From the NCBI GenBank assembly GCA_044238935.1, contig JBIICI010000001.1, positions 124,001 through 188,000 of the forward strand: a stretch of DNA of 64,000 nt, written 5' to 3'. The notes below the pieces were generated by a model. It was given only the letters and a program-made list of their open reading frames with translations, was not told the DNA's origin and did no database searches. Made by a program: the position numbers and the translations under genes. This DNA comes from JBIICI01 sp044238935. GTDB taxonomy: Bacteria; Pseudomonadota; Alphaproteobacteria; Micavibrionales; Micavibrionaceae. Within the stretch, counting starts at the first letter, position 1; each line of letters starts with the position of its first letter. Below are positions 8,778 through 17,280 of this stretch, piece after piece.

Positions 8778-10034
8778 ATGAATTTACAGGATTTGAAATC
8801 ACGCTCGCCCGCTGAATTGCTTGCTTTTGCGGAGGAATTGGATATCGAAGAATGCTCATCTATGCGGAAACAAGACATGATGTTTGCCATTCTTAAGGAA
8901 TTGGCGGAGCAAAATGTACCCATTTCAGGCGCAGGCGTGATTGAGGTTTTACCCGATGGTTTTGGATTTTTAAGATCACCTGAGGAAAATTATTTACCGG
9001 GCCCTGATGATATTTATGTATCCCCCGCCCAAGTGCGTCGTTTCGGCTTGCGCACAGGCGATGTGGTCGAAGGCGAAATTCGCGCGCCCAAAGATAATGA
9101 ACGCTATTTTGCCCTGTTGCGCTTAAATGCCATTAATGCAGAATCACCTGAAAAATTGCGTCACCGTATTAATTTTGATAATTTAACCCCCCTTTATCCA
9201 GATCGTAAAATTAATCTGGAATTGGCAGATCCCACCAAAAACAGCCTGACCGCACGGGTGATTGAAATGGTATCGCCTATTGGTTTTGGGCAACGTGCCT
9301 TGATCGTGGCGCCGCCGCGTACGGGGAAAACAGTGATGTTGCAAAATATCGCCCATTCCATTGAAACCAATCATCCTGATGCCTATCTGATTGTTTTGTT
9401 GATTGATGAACGCCCCGAAGAGGTTACCGACATGGCGCGCTCTGTGCGGGGTGAAGTTGTGTCCTCCACATTTGATGAACCTGCCACCCGTCACGTGCAA
9501 GTCGCAGAAATGGTTTTAGAAAAAGCCAAGCGATTGGTTGAGCATAAGCGTGATGTGATTGTTTTGCTGGATTCTATCACGCGATTGGCGCGGGCGTATA
9601 ATACAGTCGTTCCGTCCTCAGGCAAAGTTTTAACGGGGGGGGTTGATGCGAATGCCTTGCAACGTCCTAAACGTTTCTTTGGTGCGGCCAGAAATATTGA
9701 ACAAGGCGGCAGCTTGACGATTATCGCCACCGCCCTTGTGGAAACAGGCAGCCGTATGGATGAGGTCATTTTCGAAGAGTTCAAAGGAACAGGAAACGCC
9801 GAAATTGTTATGGATCGTAAGATTTCCGATAAACGCGTCTTCCCTGCCATTGATATTCAAAAATCAGGCACACGAAAAGAAGAATTATTGGTCGATCGCC
9901 AAGATTTACAAAAAATGTGGATCTTACGTCGCATTCTAAATCCCATGACCAGCGTCGATGCGATTGAGTTCTTGGTCGGTAAAATGAAAGACACCAAAGA
10001 CAACCAAGATTTCTTCCAAGCTATGAATCAATAA
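8778..10034 (+). CDS. rho: Transcription termination factor Rho
   Basis: Hexameric RNA-dependent ATPase/helicase that ends transcription. The chosen start, ATG 8778 (MNLQDLKSRSPAELLAFAEEL), matches the normal Rho N-terminus and gives 418 residues, the family length. A longer frame from 8661 adds 39 unconserved residues and is rejected. Seen: N-terminal helical domain, cold-shock-like RNA-binding domain with GFGFLRSPEENYLPGPDDIYVSP, P-loop APPRTGKT near residues 178-185, Walker B VIVLLDSITRLARAYN, and the Q-loop/R-loop region with GGVDANALQRPKRFFGAARNIE. A G8 run inside GGVDAN leaves the frame intact. AGGA at 8768-8771 is a fair ribosome site. Confidence 0.97.
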   Translation: MNLQDLKSRSPAELLAFAEELDIEECSSMRKQDMMFAILKELAEQNVPISGAGVIEVLPDGFGFLRSPEENYLPGPDDIYVSPAQVRRFGLRTGDVVEGEIRAPKDNERYFALLRLNAINAESPEKLRHRINFDNLTPLYPDRKINLELADPTKNSLTARVIEMVSPIGFGQRALIVAPPRTGKTVMLQNIAHSIETNHPDAYLIVLLIDERPEEVTDMARSVRGEVVSSTFDEPATRHVQVAEMVLEKAKRLVEHKRDVIVLLDSITRLARAYNTVVPSSGKVLTGGVDANALQRPKRFFGAARNIEQGGSLTIIATALVETGSRMDEVIFEEFKGTGNAEIVMDRKISDKRVFPAIDIQKSGTRKEELLVDRQDLQKMWILRRILNPMTSVDAIEFLVGKMKDTKDNQDFFQAMNQ

Positions 10035-10046
10035 AGGGCATCTCTA

Positions 10047-10182
10047 GAAACCCCATCTTTTGGCAATCTGCCCCTTTGATATGATGCGTCATTGCGATGT
10101 GTGAGATCCGCACGTACTTCAATGTACGCTTACGGTTTAAGCGCTTCTCATTCCTTGCCGCCTATCCAAAATCTGGGGTTTC
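10047..10182. repeat. Inverted-repeat-bounded element after rho
   Basis: Terminal arms of 17 nt (10047-10063 and 10166-10182) are complementary at 15 of 17 positions: GAAACCCCATCTTTTGG and CCAAAATCTGGGGTTTC. The interior contains a small hairpin, CGTAC/GTACG (10113-10128). No open frame. It looks like a miniature non-coding repeat of the kind scattered in alphaproteobacterial genomes. A role in ending rho transcription is possible. Confidence 0.5.
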
Positions 10183-10238
10183 TCCCTATAAAATTATCTT
10201 TTCTTATGCCTGACGGGCGTTGTACCTTTCCCCCACGC

Positions 10239-10309
10239 CGTCATGCCGTGCCCTGACACGGCATCTCGTGCTTATAGGCGGGAGATGCTGGATCACGTCC
10301 AGTATGACG
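10239..10309. repeat. Interspersed cloverleaf-like palindromic repeat
   Basis: Best preserved copy in the window. Outer arms CGTCAT (10239-10244) and ATGACG (10304-10309) enclose two hairpins, GCCGTG/CACGGC and CTGGA/TCCAG, and an inner ATCTC/GAGAT pair, so the single strand can fold into a three-way junction. Partial relatives are at 745-797 and 17057-17100. Such intergenic CGTCAT...ATGACG elements are familiar from alphaproteobacteria. Confidence 0.65.
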
Positions 10310-10640
10310 ATTCCTGTTCAGAACACCATAAACAAATTTATTTGGTTTGACTATATTTCAATATTTTCTATAGATTTCTTAATCTCTTATTAATATTTCA
10401 TAACAAAATGTAAACGGTTTTGTGTGTTTATGAAAATAATATGCGACATTTTTGCAACAGTTTTTAACAAATGTGGCAAAAAGTGACGCAATCCCCTAAA
10501 CCCCCCTAGACAGGCTTTTCTATTCAATGGTAAAAGATAAGAGCGAAAAAGTGACCAGAGGTCTATCTGTTTTTTCAGAGCTGCCAAAAGTTACACCTTA
10601 AACTCTTTATCTTCATTTCTTTATTCAGGAGAATGCAAAC
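10310..10640 (+). promoter_or_regulatory. Upstream region of the autotransporter gene
   Basis: Gene-free AT-rich DNA. A near-perfect inverted repeat (ATTTTTGCAACA at 10448-10459 and TGTGGCAAAAA at 10472-10482, one mismatch in the paired core) could be an operator or RNA hairpin. A strong ribosome site AGGAG (10627-10631) precedes the ATG at 10641. The high codon bias of the gene implies a strong promoter here, but I cannot place a clear -35/-10 pair. Confidence 0.35.
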
Positions 10641-13600
10641 ATGACTACAAACATTAAGAAGAATATTCTTCTTGGGGCATCAGCAGCCGCAATCGTACTT
10701 GGTGCGACGGCATTGACCCCAACAACAGCAAATGCTGCCGCTTGTGCCTTGACAGGTGCAATCACAACAAGCTGTGAATTGGTTGGAAACTTATCTGGTG
10801 ATATTACTGTTGCTGCTTCTCAGACTGTACTTGCTCAAACAGGCGCAGTCATCGACCAAGCGGTTGACGGTGCGTCTGCTGGTGTGGGTAACTTGACAAT
10901 TGATTTGAACGTAACAAACACAGGCATCATCGGTGCAACAGCCTTGAACACATTGACTGTTAATTCAGGCAAAACATTGACATTGGGTGCTGCGGCATCT
11001 GCAACAAATGTTGCGGTTAATGGGACTTTGGTTACGGCTGCAAATACATTGACAGGTGCCGTGACTTTGGGTTCTGCTGGTGCGTTGAATAACACAAACG
11101 GCGCAACAATCACAGGTGCAATCAACGGTACAACAGCGGGTGTTGGTACATATACTGTCAGTGGCGCGAACGCCTCTACTGGTGGTATTATCGGTGGTAC
11201 AGCGAAATTGGCATCTGTTGTGGCTAATGCGGTTCGTTTGTCTGTGGGTCACAATATCACAGCTACAGGCTTTACATTGACAGGTGCTGCTGGTGCATTA
11301 CAAGTTGATTCAGCTGCGACATTGACAGGCGACATTAACGCAACAACAGCCTCTACAGACGGTGTTTTGGATATTAACGCGAACACAACAGTTGCTGGTA
11401 ATATTGGTAAAACAAGACAAATTAACGATGTTACCGTTGCAAACGCCACAGTTTTGACAGTAACAGGCGATACATTCAGTGCTGCTGACGTTGACTTGGA
11501 AGGTGCAACTTCTGAAATCAACTTGACAGGTGCTAATGTCACTCTAAATGGTGTGATTGATGGTCTTGGTGCTGCTGACCGCGGTATCTTGGATATTGAC
11601 GGTAACGCAACAATCAATGCTGAAATTGGTCAAACATTGGCTGTTGATGTTGTTGAAATTGCAGCAGGTAAAACAGCGACTGTGAACTCAAACATTAGCT
11701 CTGATGACTTCACTCTACAAGGTGTTGGTTCTACAATCAAAGTTGCCACAACTGGTAAGACTTTGACTGGTAATATTAATGCCTCAACAGCAGGTCAAGG
11801 GGTTTTGGATATTGATCAAAACACAACAGTTGCTGGTAAAATTGGTAACTCTGCGAAATTGGCATCTGTTGATGTTGCTGCTGGTAAATCCTTGACTGTT
11901 ACAGTTGACGGTGCGTCTAGCGTTGATGCAACAGCAATCACTGTTAATGCAGGTTCTACATTGAACTTAGACAGCACAACAGCAGCTGCAACTTTAGAAG
12001 GTGCGACAACAGTTGGCGCAGCGGGTAAAGTTCAGTTCTCTGGTGTCAATGGTGGCGTGATCAGCACGACAATCAATGGAGCTGCTGCAAACACAGGTAT
12101 CTTGGACATTGACAACACAATCACTTTGGACTCAACAGGTTCAATCGGTGCAACAAAAGCATTGGCTGCGATTACAATTGCAAACACTGGAAAGTTGACA
12201 TCTTCTGCAAACGTTTCTGCAAATGACATTACATTGCAGGGAAATACAGCTGAATATGAAACAGGTGCTGATGGGACTGTTGTTACAGCGAATATCAATT
12301 CGACAGTTGCTGGCGAAGGGATCTTTGATGTTAACCACAACATTACTCTAAAAGGTTCTGCTGGGACAACAACACGTTTGGATGACATCAATATTACAAC
12401 AGGTAAAACAATCACATTTGATGTGACAGGTTTGGAAACTGGTTTCAATGCTGCGGGTCAAGCCACTGTATTGAATGCGGACACATTGGTTTTTGCTGAT
12501 GCTGTTGGCACACAAACAGCGGTAACAGACACATCACGTTTGTTCAGCTATGCTGTAACTGAAGTTGCTGAAACAGCTGTTGTGACTGCAACACTTGACA
12601 ACACATCTTTGGGTCAAGTCCAAAATGGTTCAAAAACTGCTTTGACACCTGTTTTGAAATTGACAGCAATTTCTGCTGATGCTTCAAACACATTGGCTGG
12701 TATCAACACACAAGCTGGTTTGAATTCAGCAGCTGAGAAATTGTCTGGTGATGTTTCTGGTGCGGGTGCTGCGGCAGTTGCTTCTGCGACAGCGGGTGCG
12801 TTGGATACAGTCTCCACACATTTGGCTGATGCACGTAACGGCAACACAGGGGTTGCAGCTGGCGAAGGTTATACTTTGTCTGGTTATGATTTCTGGGCTC
12901 AAGCCTTTGGTGGTGCAGCGGATCAAGACACACGTGATGGTGTGAAAGGTTTCGAATCAGACACAATCGGTTTTGCGGTTGGTACAGATACAGCAATCTC
13001 TGAAACAGCACGTGTTGGGGTTTCCTTGGCATATGGTCAATCAGATGTTGATGGCGATTCTGCTGCTCAAACACAGTCTGACATCGATACATACCAAGCC
13101 ACATTGTATGGAACATATGTCCCAACAGACAATGGATACTTTGTTGACGGGTTCTTGTCTTATGCTCTAAACAACACAGAAGCCAACAGAAATGGTGTTG
13201 TTGCAGGCAGCCGTATCAATGCTGATTACGACACATCTGTTTACCGTGCTGTTGCCAAAGTTGGTAAAGAGTATGAAACAGAAATCGTTAAGTTGACACC
13301 TAGCTTTGCTTTAGACTATGCCCATATCTCAACAGAAGATTACACTGAAACTGGCGGTGCTGGTAGATTGAATGTTGATGCTGATGCTCAAAACATCTTC
13401 GTTGCGCGTGGTGAGTTGGAAGCCGATGAAACATTCCAATTGCAAAACGGATCACATGTTCGTCCGTTCGCATCTGTGGGTGCTCAGTATGACTTCGTTG
13501 GTGATGAATATTCAACAACATCGACTTATGCTGGAACAACAGGTACGTTCACAACAACAGGTGCTGATGTTGCACAGGCTTCTGCCTTGTTCGGAACTGG

Positions 13601-13715
13601 GGTTGATTGGGAAGCAAATGATGGATCTTTCATCTTATCTGCTGAAGCCAACAGCCAAGTTAAAGAAGATTTCTTTGGCTATTCAGGTTCTGTTACAGCG
13701 CGTTGGAAATTCTAA
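10641..13715 (+). CDS. Autotransporter outer membrane protein
   Basis: A type V secreted surface protein of 1024 residues. Seen: signal peptide with a lysine-rich start and hydrophobic core ending near TTANAAA (residues 30-34). The passenger of about 700 residues is rich in Thr, Ala, Gly and Asn, with imperfect repeats of about 80-100 residues bearing GxLDIDxNxTxxxxIG (TDGVLDINANTT, DRGILDIDGNAT, GQGVLDIDQNTT, NTGILDIDNT, GEGIFDVNHNIT). A C-terminal beta-barrel runs from about residue 748 (SGYDFWAQAFGG) to a terminal WKF. The repeats suggest a beta-helix. Codon use is strongly biased (mostly TTG for Leu, ACA for Thr), unlike its neighbours, which points to very high expression, perhaps as the main surface coat. 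Function beyond surface display is unknown. Confidence 0.92.
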   Translation: MTTNIKKNILLGASAAAIVLGATALTPTTANAAACALTGAITTSCELVGNLSGDITVAASQTVLAQTGAVIDQAVDGASAGVGNLTIDLNVTNTGIIGATALNTLTVNSGKTLTLGAAASATNVAVNGTLVTAANTLTGAVTLGSAGALNNTNGATITGAINGTTAGVGTYTVSGANASTGGIIGGTAKLASVVANAVRLSVGHNITATGFTLTGAAGALQVDSAATLTGDINATTASTDGVLDINANTTVAGNIGKTRQINDVTVANATVLTVTGDTFSAADVDLEGATSEINLTGANVTLNGVIDGLGAADRGILDIDGNATINAEIGQTLAVDVVEIAAGKTATVNSNISSDDFTLQGVGSTIKVATTGKTLTGNINASTAGQGVLDIDQNTTVAGKIGNSAKLASVDVAAGKSLTVTVDGASSVDATAITVNAGSTLNLDSTTAAATLEGATTVGAAGKVQFSGVNGGVISTTINGAAANTGILDIDNTITLDSTGSIGATKALAAITIANTGKLTSSANVSANDITLQGNTAEYETGADGTVVTANINSTVAGEGIFDVNHNITLKGSAGTTTRLDDINITTGKTITFDVTGLETGFNAAGQATVLNADTLVFADAVGTQTAVTDTSRLFSYAVTEVAETAVVTATLDNTSLGQVQNGSKTALTPVLKLTAISADASNTLAGINTQAGLNSAAEKLSGDVSGAGAAAVASATAGALDTVSTHLADARNGNTGVAAGEGYTLSGYDFWAQAFGGAADQDTRDGVKGFESDTIGFAVGTDTAISETARVGVSLAYGQSDVDGDSAAQTQSDIDTYQATLYGTYVPTDNGYFVDGFLSYALNNTEANRNGVVAGSRINADYDTSVYRAVAKVGKEYETEIVKLTPSFALDYAHISTEDYTETGGAGRLNVDADAQNIFVARGELEADETFQLQNGSHVRPFASVGAQYDFVGDEYSTTSTYAGTTGTFTTTGADVAQASALFGTGVDWEANDGSFILSAEANSQVKEDFFGYSGSVTARWKF

Positions 13716-13770
13716 TTTCCACGATTATGTTGGAAATTCTAATTTCCACAGTCGTAATGGAAATTCTAAT
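13703..13770 (+). repeat. 27-bp tandem repeat spanning the autotransporter stop codon
   Basis: TTGGAAATTCTAATTTCCAC occurs at 13703-13722 and again at 13730-13749, with a partial third copy starting GGAAATTCTAAT at 13759. The period is exactly 27 bp. Each unit contains the final codons and stop of the upstream gene and is itself a small palindrome (GGAAAT/ATTTCC). Confidence 0.85.
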
Positions 13771-13795
13771 ATTTTCGCATTCTCTTAAAGAATAG

Positions 13796-13825
13796 AAAAG
13801 GGGTCTTTCGAGACCCCTTTTTTTT
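13796..13825 (+). terminator. Rho-independent terminator of the autotransporter gene
   Basis: Stem GGGGTCT (13800-13806), TTCG tetraloop, AGACCCC (13811-13817), followed by eight T and preceded by an A-rich run. A textbook strong terminator. Confidence 0.93.
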
Positions 13826-13914
13826 ATTGAACATTTTTTAAAAAAACACTAGATTTTTAAAACAGAATTCGCTATAAAAAACCAACGATAAATATACCGT
13901 TTTTATTGTTTTGT

Positions 13915-13989
13915 TCCTCGATAGCTCAGCGGTAGAGCAGACGACTGTTAATCGTCTGGCCGCAGGTTCGAATCCTGCTCGGGGAGCCA
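13915..13989 (+). tRNA. tRNA-Asn (anticodon GTT)
   Basis: Acceptor TCCTCGA pairs with TCGGGGA (one G-T pair), the D-arm contains AGCTCAGCGGTAGAGC, and the anticodon loop CTGTTAA in a GACGA/TCGTC stem gives GTT. T-arm GGTTCGAATCC; CCA encoded at 13987-13989. It stands between the autotransporter terminator and trxB. Confidence 0.97.
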
Positions 13990-14127
13990 TTTTTCAAAAT
14001 CATGCCTATTGTTGATTTTTTGATCTTTCCCATCATCCAAGTTTGATATAAATTGCACTTTCCCCTTTACGCGCTGCGAAAACATGCTTAAATTATAAAG
14101 CAGATTTTAAAAGCACTGGAATAGATC

Positions 14128-15090
14128 ATGACAAAACCCACCGAACATCACACCAAAGTCCTTATTATCGGCTCAGGCCCTGCTGGCTATAGCGCGGCGA
14201 TTTATGCGGCGCGGGCGAATTTAAAGCCGATCCAAGTGTTGGGGTTAGAACCGGGGGGGCAGCTGACCATTACCACGGATGTTGAAAATTACCCCGGATT
14301 CGCCGAAGTGATCCAAGGCCCTTGGTTAATGGAGCAAATGCAAGCCCAAGCCAAGCATGTGGGCACAGATATGCGTTATGATTATATCCAAAAAGTTGAT
14401 TTTTCCAGCCGCCCGTTCAAAGCATGGGGCGATCATGGCGATGTGTATCTGGCCGATAGTGTCATTATCACCACAGGTGCAAAAGCGAGATGGTTGGGGC
14501 TAGAGGGCGAAACAAAATTTAAGGGGCTTGGTGTATCTGCTTGCGCCACCTGTGATGGGTTCTTTTATAAAAATAAAGAGGTTGCTGTGGTGGGTGGCGG
14601 TAACACGGCCGTCGAAGAATCCCTGTATTTAGCCAATTTCTGCAGCAAAGTCACGCTGATTCACCGTCGCGATAGCTTACGGGCAGAGCGCATGTTGCAA
14701 GAACGCCTGTTCAATAACCCCAAAATCACGGTTATATGGGATCATGTGGTTGAAGAGATTTTAGGCAATGTCGCAGGCACGGCAGGCGTTATTCCCGGTG
14801 TGACAGGGCTTCGTTTAAAATCTACCAAGGATGAAAGCACGCAAGAGATCAACGTCGATGGGATGTTTGTTGCCATTGGTCACGACCCCGCCACTGAAAT
14901 TTTTAAAGGGCATATTGAGCTGGATTCTGAGAATTATATCAAAGTGGAGGCAGGCACAACGCGGACATCCGTTCACGGGGTCTTTGCTGCAGGTGATGTG
15001 ATGGATAAGACCTATCGCCAAGCCGTCACCGCTGCTGGTACAGGATGTATGGCGGCATTGGATGTTGATAAATTCTTAGCAGAGGATTAA
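14128..15090 (+). CDS. trxB: Thioredoxin reductase
   Basis: NADPH-dependent flavoenzyme that reduces thioredoxin in the cytoplasm. Seen: FAD-binding GSGPAGYSAA at residues 15-24, EPGGQLTITTDVENYPGF, the redox pair C139-A-T-C142 followed by DGFFYKNKEVAVVGGGNTAVEE (NADPH site), HRRDSLRAE (NADPH phosphate binding), and the C-terminal GVFAAGDVMDKTYRQAVTAAGTGCMAALD FAD motif. The length of 320 residues is normal. Start ATG 14128 fits the family. It precedes uup by 89 bp on the same strand; a link beyond possible cotranscription is not evident. Confidence 0.96.
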   Translation: MTKPTEHHTKVLIIGSGPAGYSAAIYAARANLKPIQVLGLEPGGQLTITTDVENYPGFAEVIQGPWLMEQMQAQAKHVGTDMRYDYIQKVDFSSRPFKAWGDHGDVYLADSVIITTGAKARWLGLEGETKFKGLGVSACATCDGFFYKNKEVAVVGGGNTAVEESLYLANFCSKVTLIHRRDSLRAERMLQERLFNNPKITVIWDHVVEEILGNVAGTAGVIPGVTGLRLKSTKDESTQEINVDGMFVAIGHDPATEIFKGHIELDSENYIKVEAGTTRTSVHGVFAAGDVMDKTYRQAVTAAGTGCMAALDVDKFLAED

Positions 15091-15179
15091 GAGTTAGGCG
15101 TATTCTCACTTTAGTTTTGCAAATTTGGACTCAATCTTTTATGCTGTGGCTCATTTAAAAAGAAAGACAGTTCTATATC

Positions 15180-17042
15180 ATGAGTTCAACCGCCCTGCTT
15201 AGCCTTTTAGAAGGCATGGTCGCCTTTAGCGCAAAACCGTTTTTAGAAGACATCACCCTTCATATCCATGAAAATGACCGCGTGGCGTTGGTGGGACGAA
15301 ACGGCGCGGGCAAAAGCACCCTCATGCAAATGATTACAGGGGATCGGGAGCTGAATGATGGGGAGCGTTGGATCATGCCCGGCACATCCATTGGCTATTT
15401 ACGCCAAAGCGTCACCCCGCAAGAGGGGATGAGCGTTTTTGATTATATCTTTGAAGAATTGGCGGAAGAACGTCAAAATGAAGCCTATCGGTACAAAGTC
15501 GATATGGTGGCAGAACCGCTGGATTTACCGCTGCACGCCGATATGACGCATCTTTCAGGTGGTCAATTACGCCGCGCCGCCTTAGCAAGGGCGTTGGTCG
15601 AAGAGCCTGATATTTTATTATTGGATGAACCAACAAACCATTTGGATTTGGCAGGGATTGAATGGTTGGAAACCTACCTAAAATCTTATCGCGGCGCATT
15701 GCTGTGTATCAGTCACGACAAACGATTTTTGGCCAATATCACCAATAAAATTTTCTGGTTGGATCGTGGCAAGATTCGCGTGCATCCCTTCGGATTTGGC
15801 ACATTTGATCAATGGTCAGAAGATGTATTAGACCAAGAAGCGCGTGAATTACAACGCAAACAAAAAATCGTCAACCAAGAGGTCGAATGGGCAAGCCGTG
15901 GTGTGCAGGGACGCCGCAAACGCAATATCCGCCGCTTGGAATTGATGAAAGAAATGCGTGATAAACTCCGCTTTGAACAATCCTCCCTCAACCGCCTGCG
16001 GCAAAAAATTGAGGTCACGCACGGGGATGTTGAAACCTCTGCGAAAATTGTTGCCGAATTTTATAATGTTAGCAAAACATACCATGACACACGCCAAGTG
16101 GTGCATGGCGGCGCGGCGCGTGAAGTGGTGATTTTGGATAAATATCATCTACGCATCACACGCGGCGACCGCATCGGGATTTTGGGCGAAAATGGCTGCG
16201 GCAAAACTAGTTTCCTAAAAATGTTAGTGAAGGAAGAAGACCCCGATTCAGGCACGGTCAAATTAGCGCATAATTTAGAATTTTCATACTTTGACCAAAA
16301 GCGCAAAGATTTGAATATGAATGATACGCTGTGGAAAACCCTCGTGCCGCAAGGCGGCGATCATATTATGGTGCGCGGCAAACCGCGCCATGTATGTGGG
16401 TATTTAAAAGATTTTCTCTTTGACCCCAGCCGCGCGCTGGATCCTGTGATGACGTTATCGGGGGGGCAACAAAACCGACTGATGCTGGCAAAAATTTTGG
16501 CCGATCCTAAATCCTTTTTGATCTTGGATGAACCCACCAATGATCTGGATATGGATACACTCGATATGCTGCAAGATATTTTGGAAGAATACCAAGGCAC
16601 GCTGATTGTCGTATCGCATGACCGTGATTTTTTAGATCAAACGGTGGGTAAGATTTTAGCATTTGAAGGCAATGGCATTATCCACGAAGTGATTGGTGGA
16701 TACAGCGATTACAAAGAATGGAAAGACAAAGAAGACGCCAAAAATGCTGCCCCCTTGCCTATCAAATCATCTAAAGAATCTAAAGAAATTATTGCGCCGC
16801 AGCAAAAGAAAAAAGCTGTCAAATTAACCTACCGCGATCAATATGATTACGATCATCTGCCCAAAGAAATTGAGATGTCAAAACAGCGTGTGCAAAATAT
16901 GATCTCGCAACTGAGTGATCCCAATTTTTACAAAATCGACCCCGATGGTTTCATGCAAATGACAGAGGATTTAGAAGCCCTAAAAACCGACATCGAAACG
17001 AAAGAATGGCGTTGGTTGGAAATTGATGAGATAGTGCAGTAA
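15180..17042 (+). CDS. uup: ABC-F ATPase, Uup type
   Basis: A soluble duplicated ABC ATPase of the ABC-F family; these act on ribosomes, and Uup is also linked to precise excision of transposons. Seen: first Walker A GRNGAGKST near residue 40, signature LSGGQLRRAALARAL, Walker B ILLLDEPTNHLDL; a basic linker EWASRGVQGRRKRNIRRL, typical of Uup; second Walker A GENGCGKTS, signature LSGGQQNRLMLAKIL, Walker B FLILDEPTNDLDM. It ends in a helical domain of about 70 residues (YRDQYDYDHLPKEIEMSKQRV), the DNA/RNA-binding coiled coil of Uup. There are no membrane segments. The 620-residue length is usual. Confidence 0.9.
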   Translation: MSSTALLSLLEGMVAFSAKPFLEDITLHIHENDRVALVGRNGAGKSTLMQMITGDRELNDGERWIMPGTSIGYLRQSVTPQEGMSVFDYIFEELAEERQNEAYRYKVDMVAEPLDLPLHADMTHLSGGQLRRAALARALVEEPDILLLDEPTNHLDLAGIEWLETYLKSYRGALLCISHDKRFLANITNKIFWLDRGKIRVHPFGFGTFDQWSEDVLDQEARELQRKQKIVNQEVEWASRGVQGRRKRNIRRLELMKEMRDKLRFEQSSLNRLRQKIEVTHGDVETSAKIVAEFYNVSKTYHDTRQVVHGGAAREVVILDKYHLRITRGDRIGILGENGCGKTSFLKMLVKEEDPDSGTVKLAHNLEFSYFDQKRKDLNMNDTLWKTLVPQGGDHIMVRGKPRHVCGYLKDFLFDPSRALDPVMTLSGGQQNRLMLAKILADPKSFLILDEPTNDLDMDTLDMLQDILEEYQGTLIVVSHDRDFLDQTVGKILAFEGNGIIHEVIGGYSDYKEWKDKEDAKNAAPLPIKSSKESKEIIAPQQKKKAVKLTYRDQYDYDHLPKEIEMSKQRVQNMISQLSDPNFYKIDPDGFMQMTEDLEALKTDIETKEWRWLEIDEIVQ

Positions 17043-17056
17043 ATATACAAAAAAAT

Positions 17057-17100
17057 CGTCATACTGAATGCGTACCCAGCATCTCTGGAAGATTTCGTAT
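17057..17100. repeat. Interspersed palindromic repeat, partial copy
   Basis: Begins CGTCATACTG and has a CAGCATCTCTGG core like the copy at 10239, but the second hairpin and closing arm are eroded. Located right after the uup stop codon. Confidence 0.4.
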
Positions 17101-17134
17101 CAGGCACTCTATGCTCGCCACACTTGCAGTCGTA

Positions 17135-17172
17135 TCAATCTTAATAAAAAATATGGTTTTTATTAAGATTGA
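17135..17172. repeat. Perfect 16-bp inverted repeat
   Basis: TCAATCTTAATAAAAA (17135-17150) and its exact reverse complement (17157-17172) are separated by 6 bp, ATATGG. It has no T-tract after the right arm, so it is not a typical terminator. It lies between uup and the RTX protein gene and could be a protein-binding site or a remnant of a mobile repeat. Confidence 0.75.
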
Positions 17173-17280
17173 CTATAATTTGGTTTAGTTATACCTAAAA
17201 TCCCACCTAAATTTAATCCCACACTAAAGTATTATGTATAATAATAAGGCTTATCTTCATCAATGTAGGAGTCTTTTGAA

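Noticed and set aside
9634..9642. G8 run in rho as a possible frameshift
   Set aside because: The reading frame continues through all Rho motifs to a normal C-terminus, so the gene is intact.
10835..13539. Many long antisense frames within the autotransporter gene (up to 140 codons)
   Set aside because: They arise from the uniform codon use and repeats of the true gene; their predicted products are low-complexity and have no ribosome sites or family features.
13703..13770. CRISPR-like array after the autotransporter
   Set aside because: Only two and a half units with 7-bp gaps, and the unit contains the gene's own stop codon; no cas genes in the window.
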